A DNA stretch of 64,000 nucleotides from Bacteroidota bacterium (GCA_016193485.1 JACPRZ010000031.1:58247-122246), one strand, 5' to 3'. Shown: positions 35,094 to 42,915, counted from the first letter of the stretch. The notes: a model not told the origin generated them from the letters alone. Numbers and translations: made by a program.

Positions 35094-35190
35094 CGCTAAC
35101 AACTAAGCGTTCGTTGCGCTTGCCTGCCGTTGCTACGGCTTGCGCTAGCGGCAGGGAGGCCCGCCTGCATAAACCCCGAAACCGTAGGCA
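35094..35190 (+). other. attC-like site 5 (hybrid)
   Basis: The left half CGCTAACAACTAAGCGTTCG is that of sites 1 and 3, but the right half (CCGAAACCGTAGGCA) resembles site 4 with one T missing from GTTAGG. The reverse complement of its left box, GTTAGCGTG, matches the cassette opening GTTAGGGTG at 34519. The centre has a CTGCCG...CGGCAG hairpin. Confidence 0.5.
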
Positions 35191-35278
35191 ACCAATTTAG
35201 CAATCGTACAAACTCAAACTGACAGCCACGAAACAAACAAAAACGAAATTCAAACCTGACAATTAAAAACAAACTTGT

Positions 35279-35692
35279 ATGAATCCAATAATAAAAAACA
35301 TTTTAGCAATCGCAGCCGGTGCCATTTTAGGAAGTGGGGTGAATATGGGAATCATCATGATAAGCGGTTCAATCATTCCGCCACCGGACGGAACCGATAT
35401 TACCACAATGGAAGGGTTAAAGGCATCTATGCATTTATTCCAACCCAAACATTTTATTTTGCCCTTTCTGGCTCATGCTCTCGGAACATTCGCTGGCGCA
35501 TTCCTATCTGCAATAATTGCCGCAAACCATAAAATGAAATTTGCATTGGGTATCGGTCTATTTTTCCTGGCGGGTGGCATCGCCAATACTTTTATGCTTC
35601 CTTCGCCTGCCTGGTTTACTGTTCTGGACTTAGCGGGAGCATATATTCCAATGGGTTACATTGCCGCAAAATTAGTTGTGAAGAAACAATAA
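35279..35692 (+). CDS. Four-helix membrane protein of unknown function
   Basis: 137 residues with four hydrophobic segments (about 7-30, 57-80, 86-106, 110-130) and short loops. It is Gly/Ala rich (IAAGAILGSGVNMGI), like small Bacteroidota membrane proteins of unassigned role. No catalytic motif. It follows attC-like site 5 and lies only 13 bp before the aminotransferase gene, so it may be the last cassette or the first native gene after the array. Confidence 0.65.
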   Translation: MNPIIKNILAIAAGAILGSGVNMGIIMISGSIIPPPDGTDITTMEGLKASMHLFQPKHFILPFLAHALGTFAGAFLSAIIAANHKMKFALGIGLFFLAGGIANTFMLPSPAWFTVLDLAGAYIPMGYIAAKLVVKKQ

Positions 35693-35705
35693 ATACCGGC
35701 AAGGC

Positions 35706-36302
35706 ATGCTCTTTCTCGAAACCCTCCGTATCAGCCGCAAAATCATCTGTAATCTGAATTACCACAACCAGCGCTTTAATGAAACCCGTGCAAAGTTTTT
35801 TGGCTCCCCTGATACGATTAACCTTTCTGATATCATTCCCCTGACCGGTGTTCAGGACGATAAGGGATATAAATGCCACATTGAATATGGCGAGCGGGTT
35901 CAGAAAGTTGAAATTTTTCCTTATAAACCCAAAAAGGTAATATCACTTAAATTAGTGGAAGACAACGCCATTGAGTATCCCTATAAATCAATCGACAGGA
36001 AAATTTTTTATCAACTGTTAAAGCAAAAAGGCGAATGCGATGAAATTATCATCGTAAAAAACGGGCGCATAACAGATACCTCAATCAGCAACCTGATTTT
36101 TTCGGACGGCAGCCGCTGGTACACTCCCGATACGCCACTGCTTAACGGTACACAGCGCAGGCGGCTCATTGATGAAGGTCTTATTTACCCGGTAAAAATA
36201 ACCACTGCCGATTTGAATAAATATATTTCCCTTAAAATGATAAACGCCATGCTGCCCCCTGATCTTTCTCCCGAATTACCCATCAACAATATTATCCTGT
36301 GA
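35706..36302 (+). CDS. Class IV PLP-dependent aminotransferase / aminodeoxychorismate lyase-like
   Basis: 198 residues with the class IV aminotransferase signature: LETLRI near the N-terminus, YKSIDRK (candidate PLP lysine), IIVKNGRITDTSISNLIF and TPLLNGTQRRRLIDEG. The closest role is aminodeoxychorismate lyase (folate synthesis, p-aminobenzoate release), but branched-chain aminotransferase paralogues share these motifs. The short length fits the compact Bacteroidota version. No pabB partner is seen in the window, so I leave the symbol blank. Confidence 0.7.
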   Translation: MLFLETLRISRKIICNLNYHNQRFNETRAKFFGSPDTINLSDIIPLTGVQDDKGYKCHIEYGERVQKVEIFPYKPKKVISLKLVEDNAIEYPYKSIDRKIFYQLLKQKGECDEIIIVKNGRITDTSISNLIFSDGSRWYTPDTPLLNGTQRRRLIDEGLIYPVKITTADLNKYISLKMINAMLPPDLSPELPINNIIL

Positions 36303-36405
36303 TTGTCTCCTTATCCCCATGTCTCCTTGTCACACCTTCACCCCGTCACACTTTCACCCTGTCTCCTGTCTCCTGTACCCTGTACCCTGTACCCTGTCTT
36401 CTCTT
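36303..36405. repeat. Low-complexity CT-rich tract with (TGTACCC)3
   Basis: A C/T-rich run of drifting short repeats (CTTCACCC, GTCTCCT) ends in three exact 7-bp units TGTACCC at 36374-36394. It is similar in style to the tracts at 42605-42660 and 48658-48678. Confidence 0.6.
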
Positions 36406-36425
36406 TTCTGTTCTATTATTTTTTC

Positions 36426-36433
36426 TACCTTTG
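36426..36433 (+). promoter_or_regulatory. -7 promoter box for plsY
   Basis: TACCTTTG matches the consensus and lies 20 bp before the plsY ATG. Confidence 0.55.
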
Positions 36434-36452
36434 TCATACCTAAACCGGGTTC

Positions 36453-37124
36453 ATGGCGGAAGTTTTCAATTCACTACTTCTCGTTACCGCCTATATGATG
36501 GGTTCTTTTTCAACGGCTGTCTGGATTGGCCGTTGGCTTTATGGCATTGATGTACGTGAATATGGAAGCGGTAATGCCGGAGCATCCAATGCGTACCGTA
36601 TTCTCGGTCCGCGAACGGGTATTGCTGTCCTGCTCATTGATGTCCTGAAAGGACTTGCAGCAGTGTGGATGGCATACCTGCCTTCATTGTTCCGTATCGC
36701 CTATTTTCCACCCGCCAGCGAACAATTTATTAACCTGCAACTTGCCCTCGGAATAGCGGTTCTGATCGGGCATGTAATTCCGGTATTCAGCGGGTTCAGG
36801 GGTGGTAAAGGAATTGCAACATTACTTGGAGTAGTAATTGCAGTTGACCCGCTGGCTGCCTGTTACCTGATACTTGTGTTTATTGCAGTGCTTGTTTTCT
36901 CGAAGTTTGTTTCGCTCAGTTCAATTGCTGCCGCACTCTCATTTCCGGTCATTATGATAGGGTTCTTTGAAAATTCCATACCTGCGTTAAACATCTTTGC
37001 CACTTTTGTTCCCATACTTGTAATGATTACCCACCAGAAGAATATTGAACGGCTCCTGAGGCGCGAAGAATCAAAAGTGAAGATCTTCAAGAAGAAGAAG
37101 AGGAAGTATAAGATGATGAGATGA
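36453..37124 (+). CDS. plsY: Glycerol-3-phosphate acyltransferase PlsY
   Basis: A 223-residue inner-membrane enzyme that transfers the acyl group of acyl-phosphate to glycerol-3-phosphate, the first step of phospholipid synthesis. The family motifs are present in order: GSFSTAVWIGRW near 14-25, REYGSGNAGASNAYR near 32-46 and GHVIPVFSGFRGGKGIATLLG near 109-129, with about five membrane helices. The C-terminus is unusually basic (KIFKKKKRKYKMMR). It has its own promoter, and a MITE-like element lies 26 bp downstream. Confidence 0.92.
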   Translation: MAEVFNSLLLVTAYMMGSFSTAVWIGRWLYGIDVREYGSGNAGASNAYRILGPRTGIAVLLIDVLKGLAAVWMAYLPSLFRIAYFPPASEQFINLQLALGIAVLIGHVIPVFSGFRGGKGIATLLGVVIAVDPLAACYLILVFIAVLVFSKFVSLSSIAAALSFPVIMIGFFENSIPALNIFATFVPILVMITHQKNIERLLRREESKVKIFKKKKRKYKMMR

Positions 37125-37150
37125 CCTTTATTTAGGTCTTATAAGTTTTT

Positions 37151-37299
37151 GTTACTATTCACCCCCTCTGTGAAACTCTGTTATCTCAGTGAACTCTGTG
37201 TTAAAAATTCTTCAACACAGAGAGCACAGAGTACACTGAGTTACACAGAGTTAGATTGCAATGACTAATAATAATTTGTAATTTGGGGTGAATAGTAAC
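37151..37299. mobile_element. MITE-like element M1 with 8-bp target duplication
   Basis: 149 bp with perfect terminal inverted repeats GTTACTATTCACCCC and GGGGTGAATAGTAAC. The interior folds back on itself through CACAGAG/CTCTGTG runs. It is flanked by the direct repeat AAGTTTTT (37143-37150 and 37300-37307). No open frame. A nearly identical inverted copy lies at 53316. Confidence 0.88.
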
Positions 37300-37456
37300 A
37301 AGTTTTTATTCTATCCTAATTCTGGACTCAGAATGAAAAGGAATGATGGAAAAATGGAATTATGCATCTTTCCCATCATTCCAATATTCCGGCTTTCCAA
37401 TCTTCCACATAATTTTCTGACATCCGACTACTGGTGGCTTAATATTCCGGAAGGTC

Positions 37457-37486
37457 TTGCCAACTCCGTAATTTTTCCGATATTTG
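37457..37486 (+). promoter_or_regulatory. rpsA promoter
   Basis: A TTG at 37457-37459 and GATATTTG (one mismatch to TAnnTTTG) at 37479-37486, spaced 19 bp. The leader would be about 108 nt. The 37300-37456 stretch beyond the MITE shows nothing else. Confidence 0.5.
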
Positions 37487-37600
37487 CACCCCTGATTAAT
37501 ATTCAAAATCCAACGTTCAAAATCAAATATCAAAGGATTATGAATTATTTTCAACAATTAACCCGAATTATTAACCCCAATGTAAAAACAGTGAACACCT

Positions 37601-39484
37601 ATGAACGAAGAAGTAGTACAAAACAGCAACCCGCAGCCGGTAGCAGAAGAGCGTACCGGGGATGGGCAAACTGGTGTAACAGCGGTACCCGTTAACGGAA
37701 ATACACCACCACCGGTAACCGAAATCCCGATTGACTGGGATTCGAAGGGAAAAAAAGAGGTTATTTATTCTCCTGAAGAAAGAACCCGCCTCGAAGAGAC
37801 ATACGTAAAATCTTTTCAGTCCATCAGCCAGCGGCAGGTAGTTCCGGGAAAGATCATATCCGTGAGTCCCAAAGAAGTTGTTGTGAACATTGGTTATAAA
37901 TCCGAAGGGGTGATTTCGGCATCCGAATTCAAATATAATCCCGATCTCAAAGCAGGCGATATTTCGGATGTATTTATTGAGACGCTTGAGGACAAAGACG
38001 GGCAACTTGTTCTTTCGCATAAAATTGCCCGCATTCTGAAGGCGTGGGACAGGGTCACAGAAGCGTTCCAAAAAAATGAGATTATTACCGGACTGATCAA
38101 GTGCCGCACCAAGGGCGGTCTGATCGTTGATGTTTTCGGAATGGAAGCATTTTTACCGGGATCTCAGATTGATGTAAAGCCCATTAAGGATTATGGCATG
38201 TTTGTAGGCAAGACAATGGAATTCAAAGTAGCGAAAATAAATAATGAACATAAAAATGTTGTAGTTTCCCATAAAGCCCTCATTGAGGCGGAAATGGAAC
38301 TTCAGAAAAAAGAAATCATTTCAAAACTTGAAAAGGGTCAGGTACTTGAAGGTACTGTAAAAAATATTACTTCATACGGTGTGTTCATGGACCTTGGCGG
38401 AGTTGACGGATTGATTCATATTACCGATCTTTCCTGGGGACGAATTTCCCACCCCGAAGAAATTGTAAAACTCGGTCAGAAAGTGAATGTGGTTATCCTT
38501 GAATTTGACGAGGAGAAAAAACGGATATCACTGGGTCTGAAACAACTCCTTCCTCATCCGTGGGATACTCTTGAAGACACTTTCATTTCAGGTGCAAAGT
38601 TAAAAGGCAAGGTTGTGGTAGTAGCCGACTATGGAGCTTTTGTCGAACTTAAGCCGGGTGTGGAGGGATTAATACACGTTTCCGAAATCTCATGGTCGCA
38701 GCACCTGCGCAGCGCACAGGAATTCCTGAAAGTTGGTGATTTTGTTGATGCCGTGATCCTCAATATTGACCGCGCAGAGCGCAAAATGACATTAAGCATC
38801 AAACAACTGACCACTAATCCGTGGGATAATGTTCCATCACGCTATCCGGCAGGATCGCGTCATAAGGGAAAAATAATCAATATCGCTCCCTACGGGGTTT
38901 TTGTTGAACTTGAACCGGGCGTTGACGGACTTATTCATATCTCTGATCTTTCGTGGACTAAGAAAATCAAACATCCTTCCGAATTCACAAAGGCAGGCGA
39001 GTTGATTGACGTGGTCATCCTCGACATAAATACCGAAAACAAGAGAATCAGTTTGGGACATAAGCAACTTGAAGATAATCCGTGGGAGGTTTTTGAAACC
39101 GTTTTTACAATAGGATCGGTTCATCCGGGCACCATCACCGAACTTCACGATAAAGGAGCCAAGGTTGTTCTGCCTTATGGAGTTGAAGGATACGCTTCGG
39201 TGAAACATCTTGTTAAAAAAGATGATTCCAAATCTGCAGTGGATGATAAACTCGATTTTAAAGTGATTGAATTTTCAAAAGAACATAAGCGGATTGTCCT
39301 GTCCCATACACGTACATTCCGGGAACCGGAACCGTTGGAAGAAAAAACAGACGGACAGGAAAAGAAGAAAAATCCCAAAAAGGAAAATAAACCCGAAAAT
39401 TCCGGCAAGGAACAGGGCGAAGGGCAGGAAACCGCATCCAACGAAACTGGCGGCAATAAAAATGAAAGTGAACCATCGGAATAA
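37601..39484 (+). CDS. rpsA: 30S ribosomal protein S1
   Basis: 627 residues with six S1 (OB-fold) RNA-binding domains at about 78-150, 165-235, 250-322, 335-407, 420-494 and 508-575. The middle ones carry the classic YGVFMDLGG.DGLIHITDLSW pattern. An acidic N-terminal extension (1-60) and a Lys/Glu-rich tail (580-627) are normal for Bacteroidota S1. It brings structured mRNAs to the ribosome in a phylum with weak Shine-Dalgarno use. The tail has low complexity; otherwise nothing is odd. Confidence 0.96.
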   Translation: MNEEVVQNSNPQPVAEERTGDGQTGVTAVPVNGNTPPPVTEIPIDWDSKGKKEVIYSPEERTRLEETYVKSFQSISQRQVVPGKIISVSPKEVVVNIGYKSEGVISASEFKYNPDLKAGDISDVFIETLEDKDGQLVLSHKIARILKAWDRVTEAFQKNEIITGLIKCRTKGGLIVDVFGMEAFLPGSQIDVKPIKDYGMFVGKTMEFKVAKINNEHKNVVVSHKALIEAEMELQKKEIISKLEKGQVLEGTVKNITSYGVFMDLGGVDGLIHITDLSWGRISHPEEIVKLGQKVNVVILEFDEEKKRISLGLKQLLPHPWDTLEDTFISGAKLKGKVVVVADYGAFVELKPGVEGLIHVSEISWSQHLRSAQEFLKVGDFVDAVILNIDRAERKMTLSIKQLTTNPWDNVPSRYPAGSRHKGKIINIAPYGVFVELEPGVDGLIHISDLSWTKKIKHPSEFTKAGELIDVVILDINTENKRISLGHKQLEDNPWEVFETVFTIGSVHPGTITELHDKGAKVVLPYGVEGYASVKHLVKKDDSKSAVDDKLDFKVIEFSKEHKRIVLSHTRTFREPEPLEEKTDGQEKKKNPKKENKPENSGKEQGEGQETASNETGGNKNESEPSE

Positions 39485-39512
39485 ATTTCTTTTGCCAGTA
39501 AAATAATCAGGT

Positions 39513-40064
39513 TTGAAACCGAGGGTAATCATTACCGGTAAAGAATTCAGGGTGACCATTGAACGGCTCTGCTACGAACTTATCGAAAACCACGGTGATT
39601 TTTCAGGTACTGCATTGATCGGACTTCAACCAAGGGGAACCTTACTGTTGCGCAGAATCTGCCGGGCTCTTACCGATACACATGGCATTGTTAACCCCTT
39701 GACCGGGGAAATTGACATTACTTTTTACCGTGACGATTTCCGCAGGAGGGAAATGCCTCTTTTGCCGCAATCTACCAATATGAATTTTGTGGTTGAATCA
39801 AAAAGAGTCATCCTGATGGATGATGTCTTGTTTACCGGGCGGACAGTCAGGGCCGGCCTGGATGCCCTGCTCACTTTCGGCAGGCCTGAGAAAGTTGAAC
39901 TCCTTGTCTTGATAGATCGCAGGTGGTCAAGGCAATTACCCATTCAGCCGGATTATACCGGTAAATGCGTAGATACAAGAGTAAATCAAAAAGTAAAAGT
40001 GACATGGAAGGAATCGGAGGGAAATGACGGAGTGTTGCTATATGAAGATATTGAAGGCGAATGA
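39513..40064 (+). CDS. pyrR: Bifunctional pyrimidine regulator / uracil phosphoribosyltransferase PyrR
   Basis: 183 residues of the type I phosphoribosyltransferase fold. The PRPP-binding loop VILMDDVLFTGRTVRAGLDAL is near residues 96-116, with GLQPRGTLLLRRI near 37-49 and DIDR-like VLIDRRWSRQLPIQPDYTGK near 132-151. PyrR proteins bind pyr mRNA leaders and/or make UMP from uracil. The start is TTG at 39513; no in-frame ATG precedes the first strand. It is followed 125 bp later by pyrB, with a foldback sequence in between that could be a regulatory leader (inference). Confidence 0.92.
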   Translation: MKPRVIITGKEFRVTIERLCYELIENHGDFSGTALIGLQPRGTLLLRRICRALTDTHGIVNPLTGEIDITFYRDDFRRREMPLLPQSTNMNFVVESKRVILMDDVLFTGRTVRAGLDALLTFGRPEKVELLVLIDRRWSRQLPIQPDYTGKCVDTRVNQKVKVTWKESEGNDGVLLYEDIEGE

Positions 40065-40087
40065 TTATAATATTATTGTAATGATAT

Positions 40088-40172
40088 TGATAGAAATTTA
40101 TTGAAACTGATTGAAATTTATGGATACTGAATAGGGACTCAATTTCAAATCAATTTCAATTTAGTTTCAACC
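40088..40172. repeat. Inverted ATTGAAATT repeats between pyrR and pyrB
   Basis: The left part (TTGAAACTGATTGAAATT) is complementary to the right part (AATTTCAATTTAGTTTCAA), forming an imperfect hairpin about 80 nt long in the pyrB leader. The units also occur at 12633 and 47078. Confidence 0.5.
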
Positions 40173-40189
40173 CTGTCTCAATTGTAACT

Positions 40190-41161
40190 ATGCCCGATCT
40201 CCCTGTAAAAAAGTCATTGAGCGTTGATCACCTGCTCGGTGTCAATGACCTCACCTTAGAAGATATTGAAATCATCTTTTCCACAGCCGATAATTTCAAG
40301 GAGATCATTAACCGGCCAATCCGGAAAGTTCCCACGCTGAGGGACATCACCATTGCCAACCTCTTCTTTGAAGAGTCCACGCGTACAAGAGTTTCTTTTG
40401 AACTTGCCGAGAAGCGGCTGTCTGCAGATATTATCAATTTTTCAGCGTCTTCCTCATCGGTAAAAAAAGGAGAAACGCTGTTGGACACGGTGCGTAATAT
40501 TCTTGCCATGAAGGTGGAGATGATCGTCATCCGGCATTCCAGTCCGGGCGCACCGCATTTTCTTGCCCGGCATATTAATTCCCGCGTAGTTAATGCCGGT
40601 GACGGCACCCATGAACATCCTACGCAGGGGCTTCTGGACGCCTATTCCATCAGAGAAAAACTCGGTTCGGTTAAAGATAAAAAAGTCGCTATCATCGGTG
40701 ACATACTTCATTCACGGGTGGCTCTTTCCAATATTTTCTGCCTGCGCAAACTTGGCGCTGAGGTAACCGTTTGCGGGCCTCCTACACTTATCCCGAAATT
40801 TATTGATTCGCTGGGTGTTTCGGTTGAATATAACCTGAGGAAAACGCTGCAATGGTGCGATGTTGCCAACGTCTTACGTATTCAACTGGAGAGACAGAAC
40901 ATAAGGTACTTTCCGTCTTTAAGGGAATATACCATGCTGTTCGGGATAAACAGGGAAATACTTGATTCACTGGATAAAGAGGTTATTATCATGCACCCGG
41001 GACCCATTAACCGCGGCATTGAACTGAGCAGCGATGTTGCCGATTCGGGACAATCAATCATTCTTGACCAGGTTGAAAATGGTGTCGCCATACGGATGGC
41101 GGTACTTTACCTGCTTGCCGGCCGAATCGGTTACAGCGATGCCAATGCCCAGCCGTCCTGA
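40190..41161 (+). CDS. pyrB: Aspartate carbamoyltransferase catalytic subunit
   Basis: 323 residues. It catalyses condensation of carbamoyl phosphate and aspartate, the second step of pyrimidine synthesis. The carbamoyl-phosphate motif FFEESTRTRVSFE is near 58-70, the HPTQGLLDAYSI motif near 142-153, and the aspartate-loop region HPGPINRG near 268-275. The length is usual for the catalytic chain. No pyrI regulatory chain follows. It is in the same direction as pyrR. Confidence 0.95.
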   Translation: MPDLPVKKSLSVDHLLGVNDLTLEDIEIIFSTADNFKEIINRPIRKVPTLRDITIANLFFEESTRTRVSFELAEKRLSADIINFSASSSSVKKGETLLDTVRNILAMKVEMIVIRHSSPGAPHFLARHINSRVVNAGDGTHEHPTQGLLDAYSIREKLGSVKDKKVAIIGDILHSRVALSNIFCLRKLGAEVTVCGPPTLIPKFIDSLGVSVEYNLRKTLQWCDVANVLRIQLERQNIRYFPSLREYTMLFGINREILDSLDKEVIIMHPGPINRGIELSSDVADSGQSIILDQVENGVAIRMAVLYLLAGRIGYSDANAQPS

Positions 41162-41172
41162 TTGATTTTTTT

Positions 41173-41199
41173 TTGATATACCAATTTTACCTATTTTTG
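41173..41199 (+). promoter_or_regulatory. Promoter of the STAS gene
   Basis: A TTG at 41173-41175 and TATTTTTG at 41192-41199, 16 bp apart, lie just after pyrB and 20 bp before the ATG. Confidence 0.55.
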
Positions 41200-41218
41200 C
41201 ATTTCTAATTCCTTACCC

Positions 41219-41596
41219 ATGGGCTTTCATATTGACCGGAGAGAGAACTGCGCTATTCTTACGGTTGAAGCGGAAAAATTCGATACTAAAGTCGCACCGG
41301 CCATAAAAGCGCAGTTGGTGTTGCTGAAAAATGAGGGGTTCCGCAATATTATCATTAACCTGCGCCAGTGCCGATACTGCGATTCTTCGGGCCTCAGCGC
41401 GATACTTATCGCCAACCGCATCTGCAATGAAAATAACGGTACCTGCGTAATCTGCCATACCCAGAAAGCGGTTGAAAAACTGATTGAAATTTCCCAACTC
41501 GACACAGTTTTGAAAATTGTGCCGACCCTTGATGAGGCGCTTCAGTACATTAACCTTGAAGAAGTGGAAAAGAAGATTAAGAATAAAAAGAAATAG
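41219..41596 (+). CDS. STAS-domain anti-sigma factor antagonist
   Basis: 125 residues. A single STAS domain with the phosphorylation loop YCDSSGLSAILIA at about 53-65, where the conserved serine is the usual kinase target. A Lys-rich tail follows. Such proteins release a partner (anti-sigma factor or kinase) when dephosphorylated by a SpoIIE-type phosphatase. A SpoIIE phosphatase gene lies 7 kb downstream at 48672-50810, but no kinase is present in the window, so the pairing is only suggested. Confidence 0.85.
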   Translation: MGFHIDRRENCAILTVEAEKFDTKVAPAIKAQLVLLKNEGFRNIIINLRQCRYCDSSGLSAILIANRICNENNGTCVICHTQKAVEKLIEISQLDTVLKIVPTLDEALQYINLEEVEKKIKNKKK

Positions 41597-41736
41597 GTAC
41601 TACTCAGCAAGTGGTAACAAAATAAAAAAATAAGCCACAAAAACACCAAAACACAAAATCCCACAAAGAATATTTAGAGAAATTGAGAGATTTTGTGTTT
41701 TAGTGGCAGGAAATTAATGGGTTGCTGAATAGTAAA
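41596..41736. mobile_element. MITE-like element M3
   Basis: The termini GGTACTACTCAGCAA and TTGCTGAATAGTAAA are imperfect inverted repeats of the GTTACT family. The interior GCCACAAAAACACC.../...GTGTTTTAGTGGC folds back. The flanks AAGAAATA (41588-41595) and AAGAAAGA (41737-41744) agree at 7 of 8 positions, probably an aged target duplication. The left flank overlaps the STAS gene's last codons. Confidence 0.72.
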
Positions 41737-41749
41737 AAGAAAGAATAAA

Positions 41750-42622
41750 TTGTACTCCCTCTCATCACTGCTCCATCCTAAAAAACATCTCGGCCAGCAT
41801 TTTCTTCAGGATCAGAATATAGCCCGGAAAATAGTTTCATCGTTGACACTTAAAGGGTATGATGATCTCCTTGAAATCGGGCCCGGCACAGGGTTCCTGA
41901 CGCGATTCCTGCTCGAAATTCCCTGCCTGTCCCCCGCCTGCCGGACGGGCAGGGGCAGGCAGGCTTCCATCCGTCTATGGTGCTCTGAAATTGACAATGA
42001 GTTTTGCGACCATCTTGCCGGAAAATTTCCTTCACTTGCCGGAAAAATAATCCGGGGTGATTTTCTCAAAATAGATATAAAATCATTGTTTGACCGCAAT
42101 GCTTTTGCACTAATCGGTAACCTGCCGTACAATATTTCCACACAGATATTTTTTAAAGTTCTGGAGTACAAGGACCGTATTCCGGAAGCGGTTTTCATGG
42201 TACAGAAGGAGGTTGCGGAGAGGGTTGTTTCCATTAACGGCACTAAAAATTACGGCATCACCAGCGTCCTGGTCCAGGCGTTTTACCGGGCGGAATATCT
42301 CTTCACCGTAAGTAAAAATGTTTTCTATCCGCAACCCGAAGTGTCATCGGCCGTTATCAGGTTATCGCGTAAAGAAGAAGAGTTTCCGGTTGGACAATAC
42401 CTCTTTTTTGAGGTTGTTAAACGGGCATTTAACCAGAGAAGGAAAATGTTGAGAAATTCACTGGAGGGAGTTATTATGGCAAAGGATAAGGATAAGGATA
42501 AGGTGAAGGAAATGCTGCACTCGTCACTTTTGCAAAAAAGACCTGAACAGATTTCAGTACAACAGTTTATTGAACTTACCCGGGAAATTCAAAAAATATG
42601 TTATGCGGGGGATAAGGGATAG
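41750..42622 (+). CDS. ksgA: 16S rRNA dimethyladenosine transferase (KsgA/RsmA) with inserted palindrome
   Basis: 290 residues. It dimethylates two adjacent adenines near the 3' end of 16S rRNA. HPKKHLGQHFLQDQNIA is at 9-25, the SAM-binding LLEIGPGTGFLTRFL near 40-54, and the catalytic NLPYNIS near 123-129. Residues about 58-71 (PCLSPACRTGRGRQ) have no counterpart in the family; they are encoded by a 42-bp palindrome at 41922-41963 that sits between the first SAM motif and the acidic strand WCSEID. The reading frame is preserved. The start is TTG at 41750, with no ATG available. Confidence 0.9.
   Translation: MYSLSSLLHPKKHLGQHFLQDQNIARKIVSSLTLKGYDDLLEIGPGTGFLTRFLLEIPCLSPACRTGRGRQASIRLWCSEIDNEFCDHLAGKFPSLAGKIIRGDFLKIDIKSLFDRNAFALIGNLPYNISTQIFFKVLEYKDRIPEAVFMVQKEVAERVVSINGTKNYGITSVLVQAFYRAEYLFTVSKNVFYPQPEVSSAVIRLSRKEEEFPVGQYLFFEVVKRAFNQRRKMLRNSLEGVIMAKDKDKDKVKEMLHSSLLQKRPEQISVQQFIELTREIQKICYAGDKG
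41922..41963. repeat. 42-bp palindrome inserted in ksgA
   Basis: The ends CCTGCCTG and CAGGCAGG are exact inverted repeats, and the centre CGCCTGCCGGACGGGCAGG is a nearly complete hairpin. The CCTGCC/GGCAGG motif also appears in attC-like sites 2, 3 and 5 and near 53265. It is read through in frame. Confidence 0.8.
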
Positions 42623-42660
42623 GGTATAGGGTTCCATATTCCTTATTCCATATTCCCGAT
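42605..42660. repeat. Low-complexity GGATA/ATTCC tract
   Basis: Drifting repeats (GGGATAGGGTATAGGG, then CATATTCCTTATTCCATATTCCC) begin at the 3' end of ksgA, with partial self-complementarity. Confidence 0.45.
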
Positions 42661-42686
42661 ATTCCCAAACATTAATAAAAATATTC

Positions 42687-42841
42687 GTTACTACTCAGGA
42701 CCCCCGTAATTTCATGCCACAAAAACACGAAGTCACAAAATTTCACTAAATTTTTTTGTGTTTTTTAGTGCTTTTGTGACTTTGTGGCAGGAATTTTTGT
42801 ATTTTCAGATACCCACCTGAATAGTAAACCTGAATAGTAAC
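42687..42841. mobile_element. MITE-like element M4 with 8-bp target duplication
   Basis: The termini are GTTACTACTCAGG and CCTGAATAGTAAC. The interior arms GCCACAAAAACACGAAGTCA and TGACTTTGTGGC fold back. It is flanked by exact AAATATTC repeats (42679-42686 and 42842-42849). The right terminus is duplicated in tandem (ACCTGAATAGTAA twice). No coding capacity. Confidence 0.88.
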
Positions 42842-42879
42842 AAATATTCTTTTATTAGTTTCTCCTTAACAATAAATTC

Positions 42880-42887
42880 TAACTTTG
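42880..42887 (+). promoter_or_regulatory. -7 promoter box for mgtE
   Basis: TAACTTTG matches the consensus. The predicted start falls inside the palindrome that follows immediately. Confidence 0.5.
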
Positions 42888-42915
42888 CCCCGCACATAGA
42901 ATTTATGTGCGGGGC
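42887..42915. repeat. Perfect palindrome in the mgtE leader
   Basis: GCCCCGCACATA and TATGTGCGGGGC (12-bp perfect arms, 5-base loop GAATT) would form a strong hairpin at the 5' end of mgtE mRNA. The arm sequence is shared with the inverted repeat at 34168/34236 beside the broken recombinase. Confidence 0.75.
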
